From Amycolatopsis bartoniae (lineage in GTDB: Bacteria > Actinomycetota > Actinomycetes > Mycobacteriales > Pseudonocardiaceae), in the NCBI RefSeq assembly GCF_014191255.1, contig NZ_JACHWH010000001.1:806001-870000 (forward strand): DNA of 64,000 nt. Direction: 5' to 3'. The notes beneath the pieces were generated by a model. It did no database searches and was not told the DNA's origin. It worked only from the letters and a program-made list of their open reading frames with translations. A program made the translations under genes and the position numbers. This document shows, piece after piece, positions 1 to 16,258 of this stretch; positions within the stretch are counted from its first letter, which is position 1, and each line of letters begins with the position of its first letter.

Positions 1-528
1 CGTTCGCCCGCGCGGTCGCGCGCTGGCGCGGCGAGGAAGGCTCGGTGCTGATCGCGCTGGAGGGGCACGGCCGCGAGGAGCAGCTGGTGCCCGGCGCGGA
101 CCTGTCCGGCACCGTCGGCTGGTTCACCGACGTGCACCCGGTCCGCATCGACCCCACCGACGTGCGGAAGGTGTCGCAGCAGCTCGCCCTGCCCGACAGC
201 GGCCTGGGTTACGGCCTGCTGCGCTACCTCAACCCGGACACCGCGCCCGAGCTCGCGCGGCTGCCCGAACCGCAGGTCGAGTTCAACTACCTCGGCAGGC
301 TCACGGTCGGCGAGACCGACGGCGAGCCGTGGTCCGGCGCGCCCGAGGTCGGCGCGATGGGTGGTGGCGTCGACGACGCCATGCCGGCGCCGTACTGCCT
401 GGTGCTCAACGCGCTCGTCCGCGGCTCGGTGCTGGAGGCCGACTGGCAGTGGGCCGAGGGCGTCTTCCCGGGCGACCGCATCCACGACCTGTCGCGCGAG
501 TGGTTCGCCGCGCTGAAGGAGATCTCCG

Positions 529-536
<8 letters not shown>
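1..536 (+). CDS. NRPS, C-terminal fragment (epimerization domain end), 5' end outside window
   Basis: The reading frame is open from the window edge and stops at 534-536. The visible 178 residues are the end of an epimerization domain. They contain [17 protein letters not shown] and NYLGR, the late E-domain motifs, and they closely match the E domain at the end of the next gene. The protein should therefore finish with a D-configured residue on its last carrier protein. The stop overlaps the start of the next NRPS by 8 bases (ATGAGTGA), so the two are translationally coupled and belong to one assembly line. All upstream modules lie outside the window, so the substrate of this module is unknown. 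Confidence 0.9.
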
Positions 537-7544
<7,008 letters not shown>

Positions 7545-7551
<7 letters not shown>

Positions 7552-10500
7552 GTCAGCAACCGACGGCGGGGGAACTGCTGCGGGAGGTCACCGACCTGCT
7601 GGGCCCCGACGCCGCTGAACTGTCCGAAGAGGACAGTCTCATCGAGTGGGGGCTGGACTCGATCCAGCTCATGCAGGTCGCCAACAAGTGGCGCCGCCGC
7701 GGGATCAAGGTCGGCTTCGCACAGCTGGCGAAGCGCCCGACGCTCGCGGGCTGGCGTGAGGTGCTGGCCGAGGCGGCCGGAGTCGCGCCCGAGCCGGCGG
7801 TGACTGTGAAGGTCGACGAGACCGAGCCGTTCCCGCTCGCGCTCATGCAGCACGCGTACTGGATCGGCCGTGACGAGGAGACCAACCTCGGTTCCGTCGC
7901 CGCGCACCTGTACGTCGAGTTCGACGGCCGCGACGTCGACCCGGCCCGGCTGCAGCGCGCCGTCCAGGCCCTCGTCGAGCGGCACGGGATGTTGCGCGCG
8001 AAGTTCACCGACGACGGCCGTCAGCAGATCCTGCCCGCGCGCACCCAGCCCGCGCTCGTCGTGCACGACATCGCCGACGAGCAGGAGCTGGAGCGCATCC
8101 GCGACCGGTCTTCACACGCGCGCCTCGACGTCGCCGAGGGCGAGGTGTTCTGGATCCAGCTCAGCCGCCTGCCCGACGGCCGCACCCGGTTGCACGTGGA
8201 CGTCGACATGCTCGCCGCCGACGCGCTGAGCTACCGGATCCTGCTGTCGGACCTCGCGCGCTTCTACGACAACCCCGAGTTCGAGCCGATCGGCTACAGC
8301 TACCCGCGTTACCTGGCCGAACACGAGCTGACGCGCAAGGTCGACCGCGAGCGCGCCCGCGAGTGGTGGCAGCAGCGGGTTCCCGAGCTGCCTGCCGCCC
8401 CGGACCTGCCGCTGGTGCCCGAGAGCGAGCGCGGCGACGCCACCCGCGTCACCCGGCGGCACCACTGGCTCGCGCCCGAAGACCGCAAGCGCCTCGGCGC
8501 CCGCGCCCACGAGCACGGGCTCACCCCGGCGATGGTGGTGGCGACCGCGTTCGCGGAGTCGCTCGCGGCGTGGAGCGCGCAGCCGCGGTTCCTGCTCAAC
8601 CTGCCGATGTTCGATCGCGAGACCACGCACCCGGAGGTGGAGAAGCTCGTCGGCGACTTCACCAGCTCCGTGCTGCTGGAGGTCGATTTCACCGAGGAAG
8701 CGTCCTTTGTGGACCACGCCCGTGCGTTGCAGGACCGGATGCACGCCGATGCCGCGCACGCCGCGTACTCCGGCGTCGAGGTGCTGCGGGACCTCTCGCG
8801 CCACCAGGGCGAACAGGTGCTCGCGCCGGTCGTGTTCACCAGCGCGCTCAACCTCGGCGAGCTGTTCGACGCCGAGGTCCGCCGCTGCTTCGGCGAGGCG
8901 GTGTGGATCATCTCGCAGGGCCCGCAGGTGCTGCTCGACGCGCAGGTCACCGAGGTCAACGAGGGCCTGCTGATCAACTGGGACGTGCGTGAAAACGCTT
9001 TCCCAGCCGGGATGATCGACGAGATGTTCGCGGCCTTCCACCGGCTGATCACGCGGCTCGGCCAGGAGGACGACGCGTGGGACCAGCCGGTCGGCGGTCT
9101 CCTGCCCGCCGCGCAGGCCGCGGTGCGCGCCAAGGCCAACGACACCGCGGGCCCGCGCAGCGGCAAGCTCCTGCACGACGGGTTCTTCGAGCACGCGCGG
9201 CAGAACCCGGAGGCGACCGCGCTCGTCTGGTCCGAGGGCTCGATGAGTTACGGCGAGCTGGCCGACAAGGCGCTGCGCATCGCGGCGACGTTGAAGCCGC
9301 ACGACATCGTCGGCGTGAGCCTGCCGAAGGGGCCGGACCAGATCGCCGCCGTGCTCGGTGTGCTCGCGGCCGGGGGCACGTACGTGCCGATCGGCATCGA
9401 CCAGCCGCGGGCGCGGGCCGAGCGCATCCGCCGTATCGCGGGCATCGAACACACCCTGACCAGCGCGGACGTGGCCGCCGAACCGCTGGCCGAGCCGGTG
9501 CGCGTGGACGAGGAGTCGATCGCGTACGTGCTGTTCACCTCCGGCTCCACGGGCGAGCCGAAGGGCGTCGAGGTGCCGCACCGCGCGGCGATGAACACCA
9601 TCGAGGACCTCAATGAGCGCTTCGGCGTCGGCCCGTCGGACCGCTGCCTCGCGGTGTCCGCTTTGGACTTCGACCTGTCGGTGTACGACATCTTCGGCCT
9701 GCTCAGCGCCGGTGGCGCGGTGGCGCTCGTCGAGGAGGGCGACCGGCGGGACGCGCGGGCGTGGGCCGAGCTGGTCGCGAGCCGGGGCGTCACGCTGGTG
9801 AACTGCGTGCCCGCGTTGCTGGACATGCTGCTCGTCTCCGCCCGGCCGGGTGAGCTGACCGGGCTGCGCACGGTGCTGCTCGGCGGCGACTGGGTGGGCA
9901 CGGACCTGCCCGGCCGCGTCGCCGCGCACGCGCCACGCTGCCGGTTCGCCGGCCTGGGCGGCACGACGGAGACGGCGATCCACTCGACGGTGTGCGAGGT
10001 GCACGGCGTGCCCGCGCACTGGCGGTCGGTGCCGTACGGCACACCGCTGCGCAACGTCGCGTGCCGCGTGGTGGACGCGCGCGGCCGCGACTGCTCGGAC
10101 TGGGTGGGCGGCGAGCTGTGGATCGGCGGGGACGGCGTCGCCCGGGGATATCGAGGCGACCCGGAACGCACTGCGGACCGGTTCGTCGAGTACGAGGGGC
10201 GCCGCTGGTATCGCACAGGTGACCTGGCGCGGTACTGGCCGGACGGCACGCTGGAATTTCTCGGTCGCCGCGACCACCAGGTGAAGGTGCGCGGCGTGCG
10301 GATCGAGCTGGGCGAGGTCGAGGCCGCGCTGGCCGAGCACCCGGCCGTGCGGCGCGGGGTCGCCGGGGTGGCGGGCAACCAGCTCGTCGCGGCCGTCGCG
10401 GGCGCCGTGACGCCGGAGGAGGTGCGCGAGTTCGCGCGGGGCCTGCTGCCGCCGCACATGGTGCCCGCACGCGTGGTGGTGCTCGACGAGCTGCCGCTGA

Positions 10501-10889
10501 CCGCGAACGGCAAGGTCGACCGCCGCACGGTGGCCACGCACTGGGCCACGGGCGCGGACGACTACGTGCCGCCGAAGTCGCCGCTGGAGCAGGTGATCGC
10601 GAAGGTGTGGGCCGAGGTGCTGGGAGTCGAGCGCGTCGGCCTGGAGGACCCGTTCTTCGCACGGGGCGGGGATTCCGTGCTGGCGACCATGATCGTCGGG
10701 CGTCTCCGGGAAGCCTTGGACACCACGGAGGTCACGGTCCGCACGCTGTTCGCGACACTGACGGTGAGCGCGATGGCGGCGCGCCTGACGGCCGACGAAA
10801 GCACCCCGGGCCGCCTCGACCAGGTCGCGGAGATCTACCTGGAGGTCGACGCACTGTCCGAAGAGGACCTGGAGTCCGAGCTGAGCTGA
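7545..10889 (+). CDS. NRPS starter protein ArCP-Cy-A-T (aryl-oxazoline synthetase, MbtB-like)
   Basis: This is a 1114-residue protein starting GTG (a second GTG follows directly) and overlapping the previous stop. Residues 5-75 form an aryl carrier protein with WGLDSIQLM (Ser39). A heterocyclization domain follows with the DxxxxDxxS motif at D221/D226/S229 in place of HHxxxDG. The adenylation domain has [11 protein letters not shown] near 666 and a pocket I read as DLYNLGLIHK. A carrier domain has Ser1044 in GGDSV. This layout matches MbtB-type phenyloxazoline synthetases: an aryl acid on the ArCP is condensed with Ser/Thr (less likely Cys) and cyclised. His at the position where Cys pockets have Trp argues for Ser/Thr. 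The protein would start the chain that the upstream gene extends. It has no release domain. Confidence 0.93.
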
Positions 10890-10898
10890 GGCACGAAG

Positions 10899-10930
10899 AA
10901 GGCCCCCTCCGCGCTCGGAGGGGGCCTTTT
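10899..10930. terminator. Bidirectional intrinsic terminator between NRPS and binding-protein genes
   Basis: A perfect 13-bp stem (10899-10911 with 10916-10928) with a 4-base loop is followed by T residues to 10930. It begins 9 bases after the NRPS stop and lies just before the stop of the convergent gene, with A residues on its other flank. It can therefore serve both strands. Confidence 0.9.
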
Positions 10931-10940
10931 CGTTGCTACG

Positions 10941-11936
10941 TCAGAACTTCGCCAGCGCAGGCTTCAGCTTGTCCAGCACCCACGGGATGTCGTACACCGT
11001 CGGGTAGCGCAGGGCCGAGATGGTCTCCATGTCGGTCACCAGGTAGTTCCCCGACTTGACGTTCGCCACCAGCTGGTTGCTCTCGAATGCCTGCCGCAGG
11101 TCCGGCGAGGTGAACGCGATGACCACCAGGTCGGCCGCCAGCTTGTCGTACTGCTCAGGCGACAGCGAGCCCGTCGGACTGCCCGAGTCGTTCTGGCCCA
11201 GGTTCGCCACGTTCGGCGACAACTTCAGGCCCAGCGACTGGATCAGCTGCACCGCGAAGTCCTGCTGCGACACCAGGGTGAAGACCTTGCCCGCGGTGTT
11301 GCCCACCGAGGCGGTGAACGTCTTGCCTCCCGCCTTCGGGTAGTCGGCCTTCACCTTGTCGATGGCCGCCTGCGTGGTGTCGATGACCTGCTGTGCCTGC
11401 GCCGACTTGCCCAGCGCCTTCGCCGTCACCTGCACGTGTTCCTGCCACGACTGCGCGCCCCACTCGGTGGCGTAACCGACCGTCGGCGCGATCTTCGACA
11501 GGTTCGCGTACTCCTGGTCCAGCCCGTAGTCCGCGGTGGCCAGGATCAGGTCCGGCGTGAGGGCGCCGACCTCCTCGGCGTTCACGCCGTTGGTCGCGTC
11601 GACGATCTTCGTCTTCGCGGTGTCCACCTTGCCCTGCAGGTACGTCGGCACGCCGGAGACGCCGGACTTGTTGAAGAACGCGACCGGCGTCACGCCCAGC
11701 GCCAGCGCCGCGTCCAGGTCGTCACTCGAAGTGCCGATCACGACCACCCGCGAGGGTGCCTTGTCGATCGTCGTCGAACCGAACTTGTGAGTGATCGTCA
11801 CCGGGAACGCCGAAGCGTCCGCCGCGGCGGCAGAGGACGACGGCGCGGACGACGAGTCCTGCACGTCACCGCACGCGACGAGGCCGAAGACGGCACCCGC
11901 GAGCAGCAGTGCGCCGAGGATTCTCTTACGGGACAT
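10941..11936 (-). CDS. Iron-siderophore ABC transporter substrate-binding lipoprotein (FecB/PBP2 type)
   Basis: This is a 331-residue lipoprotein precursor. I start it at ATG 11936 rather than at an upstream in-frame codon. There the protein begins MSRKRILG, has a hydrophobic stretch and a lipobox LVAC with Cys22, and GAAAGG sits 8 bases upstream. The mature part has the helical-backbone (FecB/BtuF) fold signatures: FGSTTIDKAPSRVVVIG, ALGVTPVAFF and LTPDLILA. It should bind ferric siderophore outside the membrane and deliver it to the FecCD permeases encoded at 16259-18306. It lies 10 bases downstream of a paralogous binding protein and is probably co-transcribed with it from the iron-box promoter at 12986. 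Confidence 0.93.
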   Translation of the reverse strand: MSRKRILGALLLAGAVFGLVACGDVQDSSSAPSSSAAAADASAFPVTITHKFGSTTIDKAPSRVVVIGTSSDDLDAALALGVTPVAFFNKSGVSGVPTYLQGKVDTAKTKIVDATNGVNAEEVGALTPDLILATADYGLDQEYANLSKIAPTVGYATEWGAQSWQEHVQVTAKALGKSAQAQQVIDTTQAAIDKVKADYPKAGGKTFTASVGNTAGKVFTLVSQQDFAVQLIQSLGLKLSPNVANLGQNDSGSPTGSLSPEQYDKLAADLVVIAFTSPDLRQAFESNQLVANVKSGNYLVTDMETISALRYPTVYDIPWVLDKLKPALAKF

Positions 11937-11946
11937 GGACTGCCTT

Positions 11947-12981
11947 TCAGGAGGTGGCGGGGTTGCCGTCGACAGCCGCGGCGAGCTGGGGGACGAGCTT
12001 GTCGAGCAGGTACGGCAGGCTGAGCACGGACACGAACGACATGGCGCTGCCGTAGTCCGTGCCGTCGGGGACGAGGACCTCACGCTTCTGCTTCGCCACG
12101 TCGAGACCCGAGTAGAGCTTGTCGGCGTCGAGCGACGCGCGGCCCTCGGCCTCCGACTTCACCAGCCACACGAGGGCCTTGACGTTGAGCAGATCCGTGC
12201 GCTCGGCGGAGATGTTGGCGCCGTACTTGTTGCCGATGACCTGGTCGAGGTCGCCGGGCAGGGTGAAACCGAGCTCCGCGAGCACCCGCGAGCGCGGGTC
12301 CTCGCTGCCGTAGACGAAGTAGCCCTGGTAGATGGTGGCCACCAGCGCCGTCGCGCCGGCGAACGACGGGTTGTCCGCCTTGGCCTTCGCGAAACGAGCC
12401 TCCACATCGGACACCAGCTGCTCGGCCTGCGCCGACTTGCCGAGCACCTTGCCGACCGTGCGCGTCTCCTCCTGCCACGGGATGCCGTAGTCGCTGTACT
12501 CCTTCGGCTGCGCGACGACCGGCGCGATCTTCGACAGCGTGTCGTACTGCTCCTGCGTGAGCGCTGAGTACAGGCCGAGGATCAGGTCCGGCTTGAGCGC
12601 CGCGATCTTCTCGTACTGCGGGCCGTCGGTGCTGGTCAGCACCTCGGGCTTCGCCGCGTTGCCCAGCTTGTCCTGCGCCCACGGACCGATCGCGCCCGGG
12701 TAGTTGCCGAGGAACTCGGTCGTGCCCACCGGCACCACGCCGAGCGCGAGCAGCGAGTCCTGGTCGGTCAGCCCGACCGTGACGACGCGCTTGGGCGCGG
12801 ACTTGATCGTGGTGCTGCCGTACTTGTGGGTGATGGTCACCGGGTACGCACCGTTGTTGGCGGCGCCGCCGGACGTCGACGGCGCGCTGTCGTCGCTGCC
12901 GCCACAACCGGTCACGACGAGTAGCGCCGAGGCCAGGGCACCGGCCAGGAACGCGCGCCGGCGCGGGAAGGAAGAGATCAT
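11947..12981 (-). CDS. Iron-siderophore ABC transporter substrate-binding lipoprotein (second copy)
   Basis: This is a 344-residue protein with N-terminal arginines, a hydrophobic segment and a lipobox VTGC (Cys26). The body carries the same family marks as its neighbour (YGSTTIKSAPKRVVTVG, LALGVVPVG, LKPDLILG), and the two are diverged paralogs. They may bind different ferric siderophores or different forms of one. The ATG at 12981 is only 4 bases from an IdeR-type box and no Shine-Dalgarno is visible. The mRNA may therefore be leaderless, with the repressor site covering the promoter and start site. First gene of a two-gene operon. Confidence 0.93.
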   Translation of the reverse strand: MISSFPRRRAFLAGALASALLVVTGCGGSDDSAPSTSGGAANNGAYPVTITHKYGSTTIKSAPKRVVTVGLTDQDSLLALGVVPVGTTEFLGNYPGAIGPWAQDKLGNAAKPEVLTSTDGPQYEKIAALKPDLILGLYSALTQEQYDTLSKIAPVVAQPKEYSDYGIPWQEETRTVGKVLGKSAQAEQLVSDVEARFAKAKADNPSFAGATALVATIYQGYFVYGSEDPRSRVLAELGFTLPGDLDQVIGNKYGANISAERTDLLNVKALVWLVKSEAEGRASLDADKLYSGLDVAKQKREVLVPDGTDYGSAMSFVSVLSLPYLLDKLVPQLAAAVDGNPATS

Positions 12982-12985
12982 AGGG

Positions 12986-13004
12986 TTAGGTTTGCCTAAC
13001 CGAA
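12986..13004 (-). promoter_or_regulatory. IdeR/DmdR iron box for the binding-protein operon
   Basis: TTAGGTTTGCCTAACCGAA matches the 19-bp IdeR/DmdR1 consensus TTAGGTTAGSCTAACCTAA at 17 of 19 positions. Its core is the inverted repeat GTTAGG-N4-CCTAAC (12985-13000). It sits in the 31-base gap between an exporter gene end and the start of the binding-protein gene. Iron-loaded repressor here would block that operon. Confidence 0.85.
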
Positions 13005-13012
13005 CTCCCTAG

Positions 13013-14740
13013 TCAAGACAGGGTTGCGTCACGTGACTCCGACCAAACGGACCACAACTGCGCGTAACGGCCGCCCGCGCTGACCAGGTCGGCATGGGTG
13101 CCCGACTCGACGACCCGCCCATCCTCCAGCACCACGACCCGGTCCGCATTCGCTGCCTGCGTCAGCCGGTGTGCGATGACCAGCGCCGTCCGGCCCCGCA
13201 ACGCCGCGTCCGCCGCGGCTTCCAGTGCCTTCGCGCCCGCGCTGCCCGCTTCGGCGGTCGCCTCGTCGAGGATCGCCACCGCCGGGTCGGCGAGCACCAG
13301 CCGGGCGAGCGCGAGCTGCTGCGACTGCGTGGCCGTGAGCCGGTGTCCGCCCTCACCGACCACTGTGGACAGTCCGGCCGGGAGTGCCTCGGCCCAGCCC
13401 AGTGCGCCGACTCGGGCCAGCGACTGCGTGAGGTCCTCGTCGGTGGCGTCCGGCTTCGCCAGCCGGAGGTCGTCGGCGAGCCGTCCGGCGAACACGTGCA
13501 CCTCCTGGCTGACCAGCGCCACCGTGCGGCGGTCCAGGTCCTCCAGCGGCAGGCCGCCGACGAGGATCGAGCCCATGGACGGGCGTTGCAGCCCTGCCAC
13601 CAGCCTTCCCAGCGTCGTTTTCCCGGCGCCGCTCGCGCCCACCAGCGCCACCCGTTCACCCGGCGCGATCGCGAGGTCGATCTCACGCAGCACCGGTGCA
13701 CCCGGCACGTACGCGTGGTGCACTCCGGCGATCTTGACCGAGCCGTCGAGCGGCACCGCGGCGCCTTCGCCGGGCGGCTGCAGTTCGGCCACCCCGACCA
13801 GCCGGGACAGGCTCGCGGCCGCCTGCTGTGCGTCGTCGGCCAGCGCCAGCGCGGAGTTGATCGGGCCGAACAGGCTGTGGAAGTACAGCGCCGCCGCGGT
13901 CGCGGTGCCCAGCGAGACGCTCCCGCCGCGGACCAGCAGGAATCCCGTGACCAGCACGGCGGCGAGGCCGATGTACTCAGCGAGGTTGAGCCGCGCGAAG
14001 AACCGGGTCAGCAGCCGCACGCCACGCAGGGTGAGCCCGACAGCGTGCTCCGAGGCGTCGGTGACCCGCGCGAGGTGGCGTTCGGTCAGCCCGAACGCGC
14101 GCACCGTCTTCGCGCCGCCGATGGTGTCGAGCAGCTGTTGCTGCTGCGCCCCGACGGCGACGCGCTGCTCGGCGTAGACGGGCACGGCGCGACGGCCGTA
14201 CCAGCGAACCGTGTGCAGCTGCACCGGCGCGGCGAGCAGCGCGGCGACGAGGAACCGCCAGTCCAGCACGGCCAGCCCGCCGAAGGTGAGCGCGATCGTC
14301 AGCACCGAGCCGCCCAGCTCGGGAAGCGCTTCCCGGGCGGCGCGGGCGATCACGGACACGTCGTTCGTCACCCGGGCGGTCAGGTCCCCGGAACCGGCCT
14401 TCTCCACTGTGGACAGTGGCAGGCTCAGCGCGCGCGAGACGAACCGTTCCCGCAGCGTCGCGAGCATGCCTTCGCCCAGCTTCGCGACGAGGAACCGGCC
14501 GACCGCCTGCGTGAGCCCGCGAGCCACCGCGACTCCGACCAGCAGCACGACGGGTACGGCGATGGACCGGTGCGCCGCGACGAGGTCGACGACGCGGCCG
14601 AGCAGGGGAGCGGTGAACATCCCGATCCCGGTCGCGGCGACCAGGACGGCGAACGCGCAGGCGGCGAGCGGGCGGCGCGGGCGCAACAGGTCGGCGAGGG
14701 CCTTCCTGACGCTGCCCGCGGTGGGGAGGAGGTCGGTCAC
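13013..14740 (-). CDS. ABC exporter half-transporter with catalytic P-loop (siderophore export type)
   Basis: This is a 575-residue transmembrane-plus-ATPase fusion. The six-helix ABC exporter membrane domain occupies roughly 25-310. The nucleotide-binding domain has an intact Walker A (GASGAGKTT), Q-loop (VSQEVHVF), Walker B (AVAILDEAT) and H-loop (VIAHR). The signature motif is degenerate: LTATQSQQ where LSGGQ is expected. The upstream partner shows the reverse pattern, so the two should form a heterodimer with a single good ATP site. The start overlaps the partner's stop by 4 bases. Within this locus the likely job is siderophore export, though iron-siderophore import through an IrtAB-like exporter fold is also possible. 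Confidence 0.9.
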   Translation of the reverse strand: MTDLLPTAGSVRKALADLLRPRRPLAACAFAVLVAATGIGMFTAPLLGRVVDLVAAHRSIAVPVVLLVGVAVARGLTQAVGRFLVAKLGEGMLATLRERFVSRALSLPLSTVEKAGSGDLTARVTNDVSVIARAAREALPELGGSVLTIALTFGGLAVLDWRFLVAALLAAPVQLHTVRWYGRRAVPVYAEQRVAVGAQQQQLLDTIGGAKTVRAFGLTERHLARVTDASEHAVGLTLRGVRLLTRFFARLNLAEYIGLAAVLVTGFLLVRGGSVSLGTATAAALYFHSLFGPINSALALADDAQQAAASLSRLVGVAELQPPGEGAAVPLDGSVKIAGVHHAYVPGAPVLREIDLAIAPGERVALVGASGAGKTTLGRLVAGLQRPSMGSILVGGLPLEDLDRRTVALVSQEVHVFAGRLADDLRLAKPDATDEDLTQSLARVGALGWAEALPAGLSTVVGEGGHRLTATQSQQLALARLVLADPAVAILDEATAEAGSAGAKALEAAADAALRGRTALVIAHRLTQAANADRVVVLEDGRVVESGTHADLVSAGGRYAQLWSVWSESRDATLS

Positions 14741-16212
14741 GAGAGCACCGCCGCGCGGTAGTTCTCGTTGTGCCGCAACAGTTCGTCGTGGGTCGCTGCG
14801 AGATTCCCGAAGACGACACGGTCGGTCACGGCGAGCAGAGCCGGGCTGGTGGTGATCAGGATCGTGGCGCGGCCGCGGCGGTGTTCGGCGATACCGGCGG
14901 CGATGCGGGCCTCGGTGACGGGGTCGACGGCGGTGGTCGGTTCGTGCAGCGCGAGGACCGGCGCTTCGGCGGCGAGCGCGCGGGCGAGGGCGACGCGCTG
15001 GCGCTGACCACCGGAGAGGGACTTGCCGCCCTCGGCGAGCACGGCGTCGGCCGGCACGTCCACCGCGGCGGCGGCCATGGCGCGTTCGACGTCGCCACCG
15101 ACGTTGTCCGCGACGGTGCCGGTGAACAGGTCCGCGTCGTGCGGGGCGAGGAGCACGCCGGGGTGTTGTTCGAGCGCGGTGAGCAGGTCGTGCGGGTCGG
15201 TGGTGACGATACCCAGCAGGCCGCGGTCCGGTAGGTCCATTGTGGACTCGGTTGGCTTGGCCGGTGCGTCTTGGAGCACGTCGGCGATGCGGGCGGCCGA
15301 AGCCCGGCCCTGGGCGAGCTGGCCGTTGACCCAGGCGAAGATCTGGAACGGCGTGAGGAGGAACTGGGCGAGCCCGACGGCGGCGACGAGTTCACCGATC
15401 GTGAGGTGCCCGTCGAGCGCGAGCTTCCCGCCGACGAGGGCGACGAGCGCGATGAAGGCGCCGGTGAGGGCGAGGATGGCGCCGTCGTGCCCGGCCTCGG
15501 CCCGCGCGGCGCGGAGCGTGGCGCGCAGGCTGGCGCGGCTGGTCCGCCGGTAGCGGGCGACGGCCGCCGCTTCGGCGCCGAGGCCCTTGAGCACGCGCAA
15601 CCCGCTGACCAGATCGACGGCGACGGCGGACGCGTGGGCGGCGCGGTCCTGCTCGACCTGGCTGCGGCGTTCGAGCGGGCGCCCGATGAGGTGGGCCAGC
15701 CACAGCAGCGGAGGGGTGCCGAGGAGAACCAGCAGCCCGAGCGGAACGGACATCCGGAGCAGACTCACGGCGGCGACGAGCAACCCGGCGAGCGCGGCGA
15801 TCCCGAAGGGCAGCGCGGAGTTCACGGCACCGACGCGCTGCGCGTCCCCGGTCGCGACGGCGACCAGTTCCCCGGACAGCCGCCCCGTCCCGTCAACGCC
15901 TTTCGCGGCGACCGCCGTGCGCAGCCGGTGAGCCGCCCACTCGGCGGTCCCCTCGGCGACTCGCGCGGCGAAGCGGTAGCACGTGGAGAGCCCCGCGAAC
16001 ACGACGGCGAGGATCAGCAGCCAGACGAGCAACCCGGTGACCGAGTGATCAGCCACAGCGCGGTCGATCACGATGCCGATGACCACGGGAACGAGCGCCT
16101 CGCCCCCCTGATGCCCAGCCGCCAGCAGCGAGGCCAGCACCACCCGCCGCCGATCCACGGCGGTCCAGAGGCTGGGGATGGTTCGAGTGCCACTGCGACC
16201 TCGTTCCGTCAC
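14737..16212 (-). CDS. ABC exporter half-transporter lacking Walker A (degenerate partner)
   Basis: This is a 491-residue protein, some 80 residues shorter than its partner. The membrane domain is normal. In the nucleotide-binding domain no GxxGxGK[ST] exists: the segment after GIVTTDPHD runs directly to a Q-loop-like LLAPHDADLF. The signature LSGGQRQR is perfect. Walker B reads VLALHEPTT (His for the usual Asp), and the H-loop His is replaced (ILITTSP). The protein cannot bind and hydrolyse ATP in its own P-loop but can give its signature to the partner's site. The GTG start at 16212 has GGAGGAGG about 10 bases upstream. It is divergent from the FecCD permease genes, with an iron box between them. 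Confidence 0.9.
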   Translation of the reverse strand: MTERGRSGTRTIPSLWTAVDRRRVVLASLLAAGHQGGEALVPVVIGIVIDRAVADHSVTGLLVWLLILAVVFAGLSTCYRFAARVAEGTAEWAAHRLRTAVAAKGVDGTGRLSGELVAVATGDAQRVGAVNSALPFGIAALAGLLVAAVSLLRMSVPLGLLVLLGTPPLLWLAHLIGRPLERRSQVEQDRAAHASAVAVDLVSGLRVLKGLGAEAAAVARYRRTSRASLRATLRAARAEAGHDGAILALTGAFIALVALVGGKLALDGHLTIGELVAAVGLAQFLLTPFQIFAWVNGQLAQGRASAARIADVLQDAPAKPTESTMDLPDRGLLGIVTTDPHDLLTALEQHPGVLLAPHDADLFTGTVADNVGGDVERAMAAAAVDVPADAVLAEGGKSLSGGQRQRVALARALAAEAPVLALHEPTTAVDPVTEARIAAGIAEHRRGRATILITTSPALLAVTDRVVFGNLAATHDELLRHNENYRAAVLS

Positions 16213-16235
16213 AGCGCCCGCCTCCTCCTGAGCAT

Positions 16236-16254
16236 GTAGGTAAGGCTAGTCTAA
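16236..16254. promoter_or_regulatory. IdeR/DmdR iron box between exporter and permease operons
   Basis: GTAGGTAAGGCTAGTCTAA matches the IdeR/DmdR1 consensus at 15 of 19 positions. It lies in the 46-base gap between divergent starts at 16212 (minus) and 16259 (plus), so one repressor site can govern both export and import genes. Confidence 0.75.
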
Positions 16255-16258
16255 GTCC

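Noticed and set aside
13360-14420. DnaA-box-like words (CTGTCCACA) at about 13367 and 14407, and TTGTCCACA near 49534, as hints of a replication origin.
   Set aside because: They are isolated, lie inside coding genes, and no dnaA, dnaN or cluster of boxes is present.
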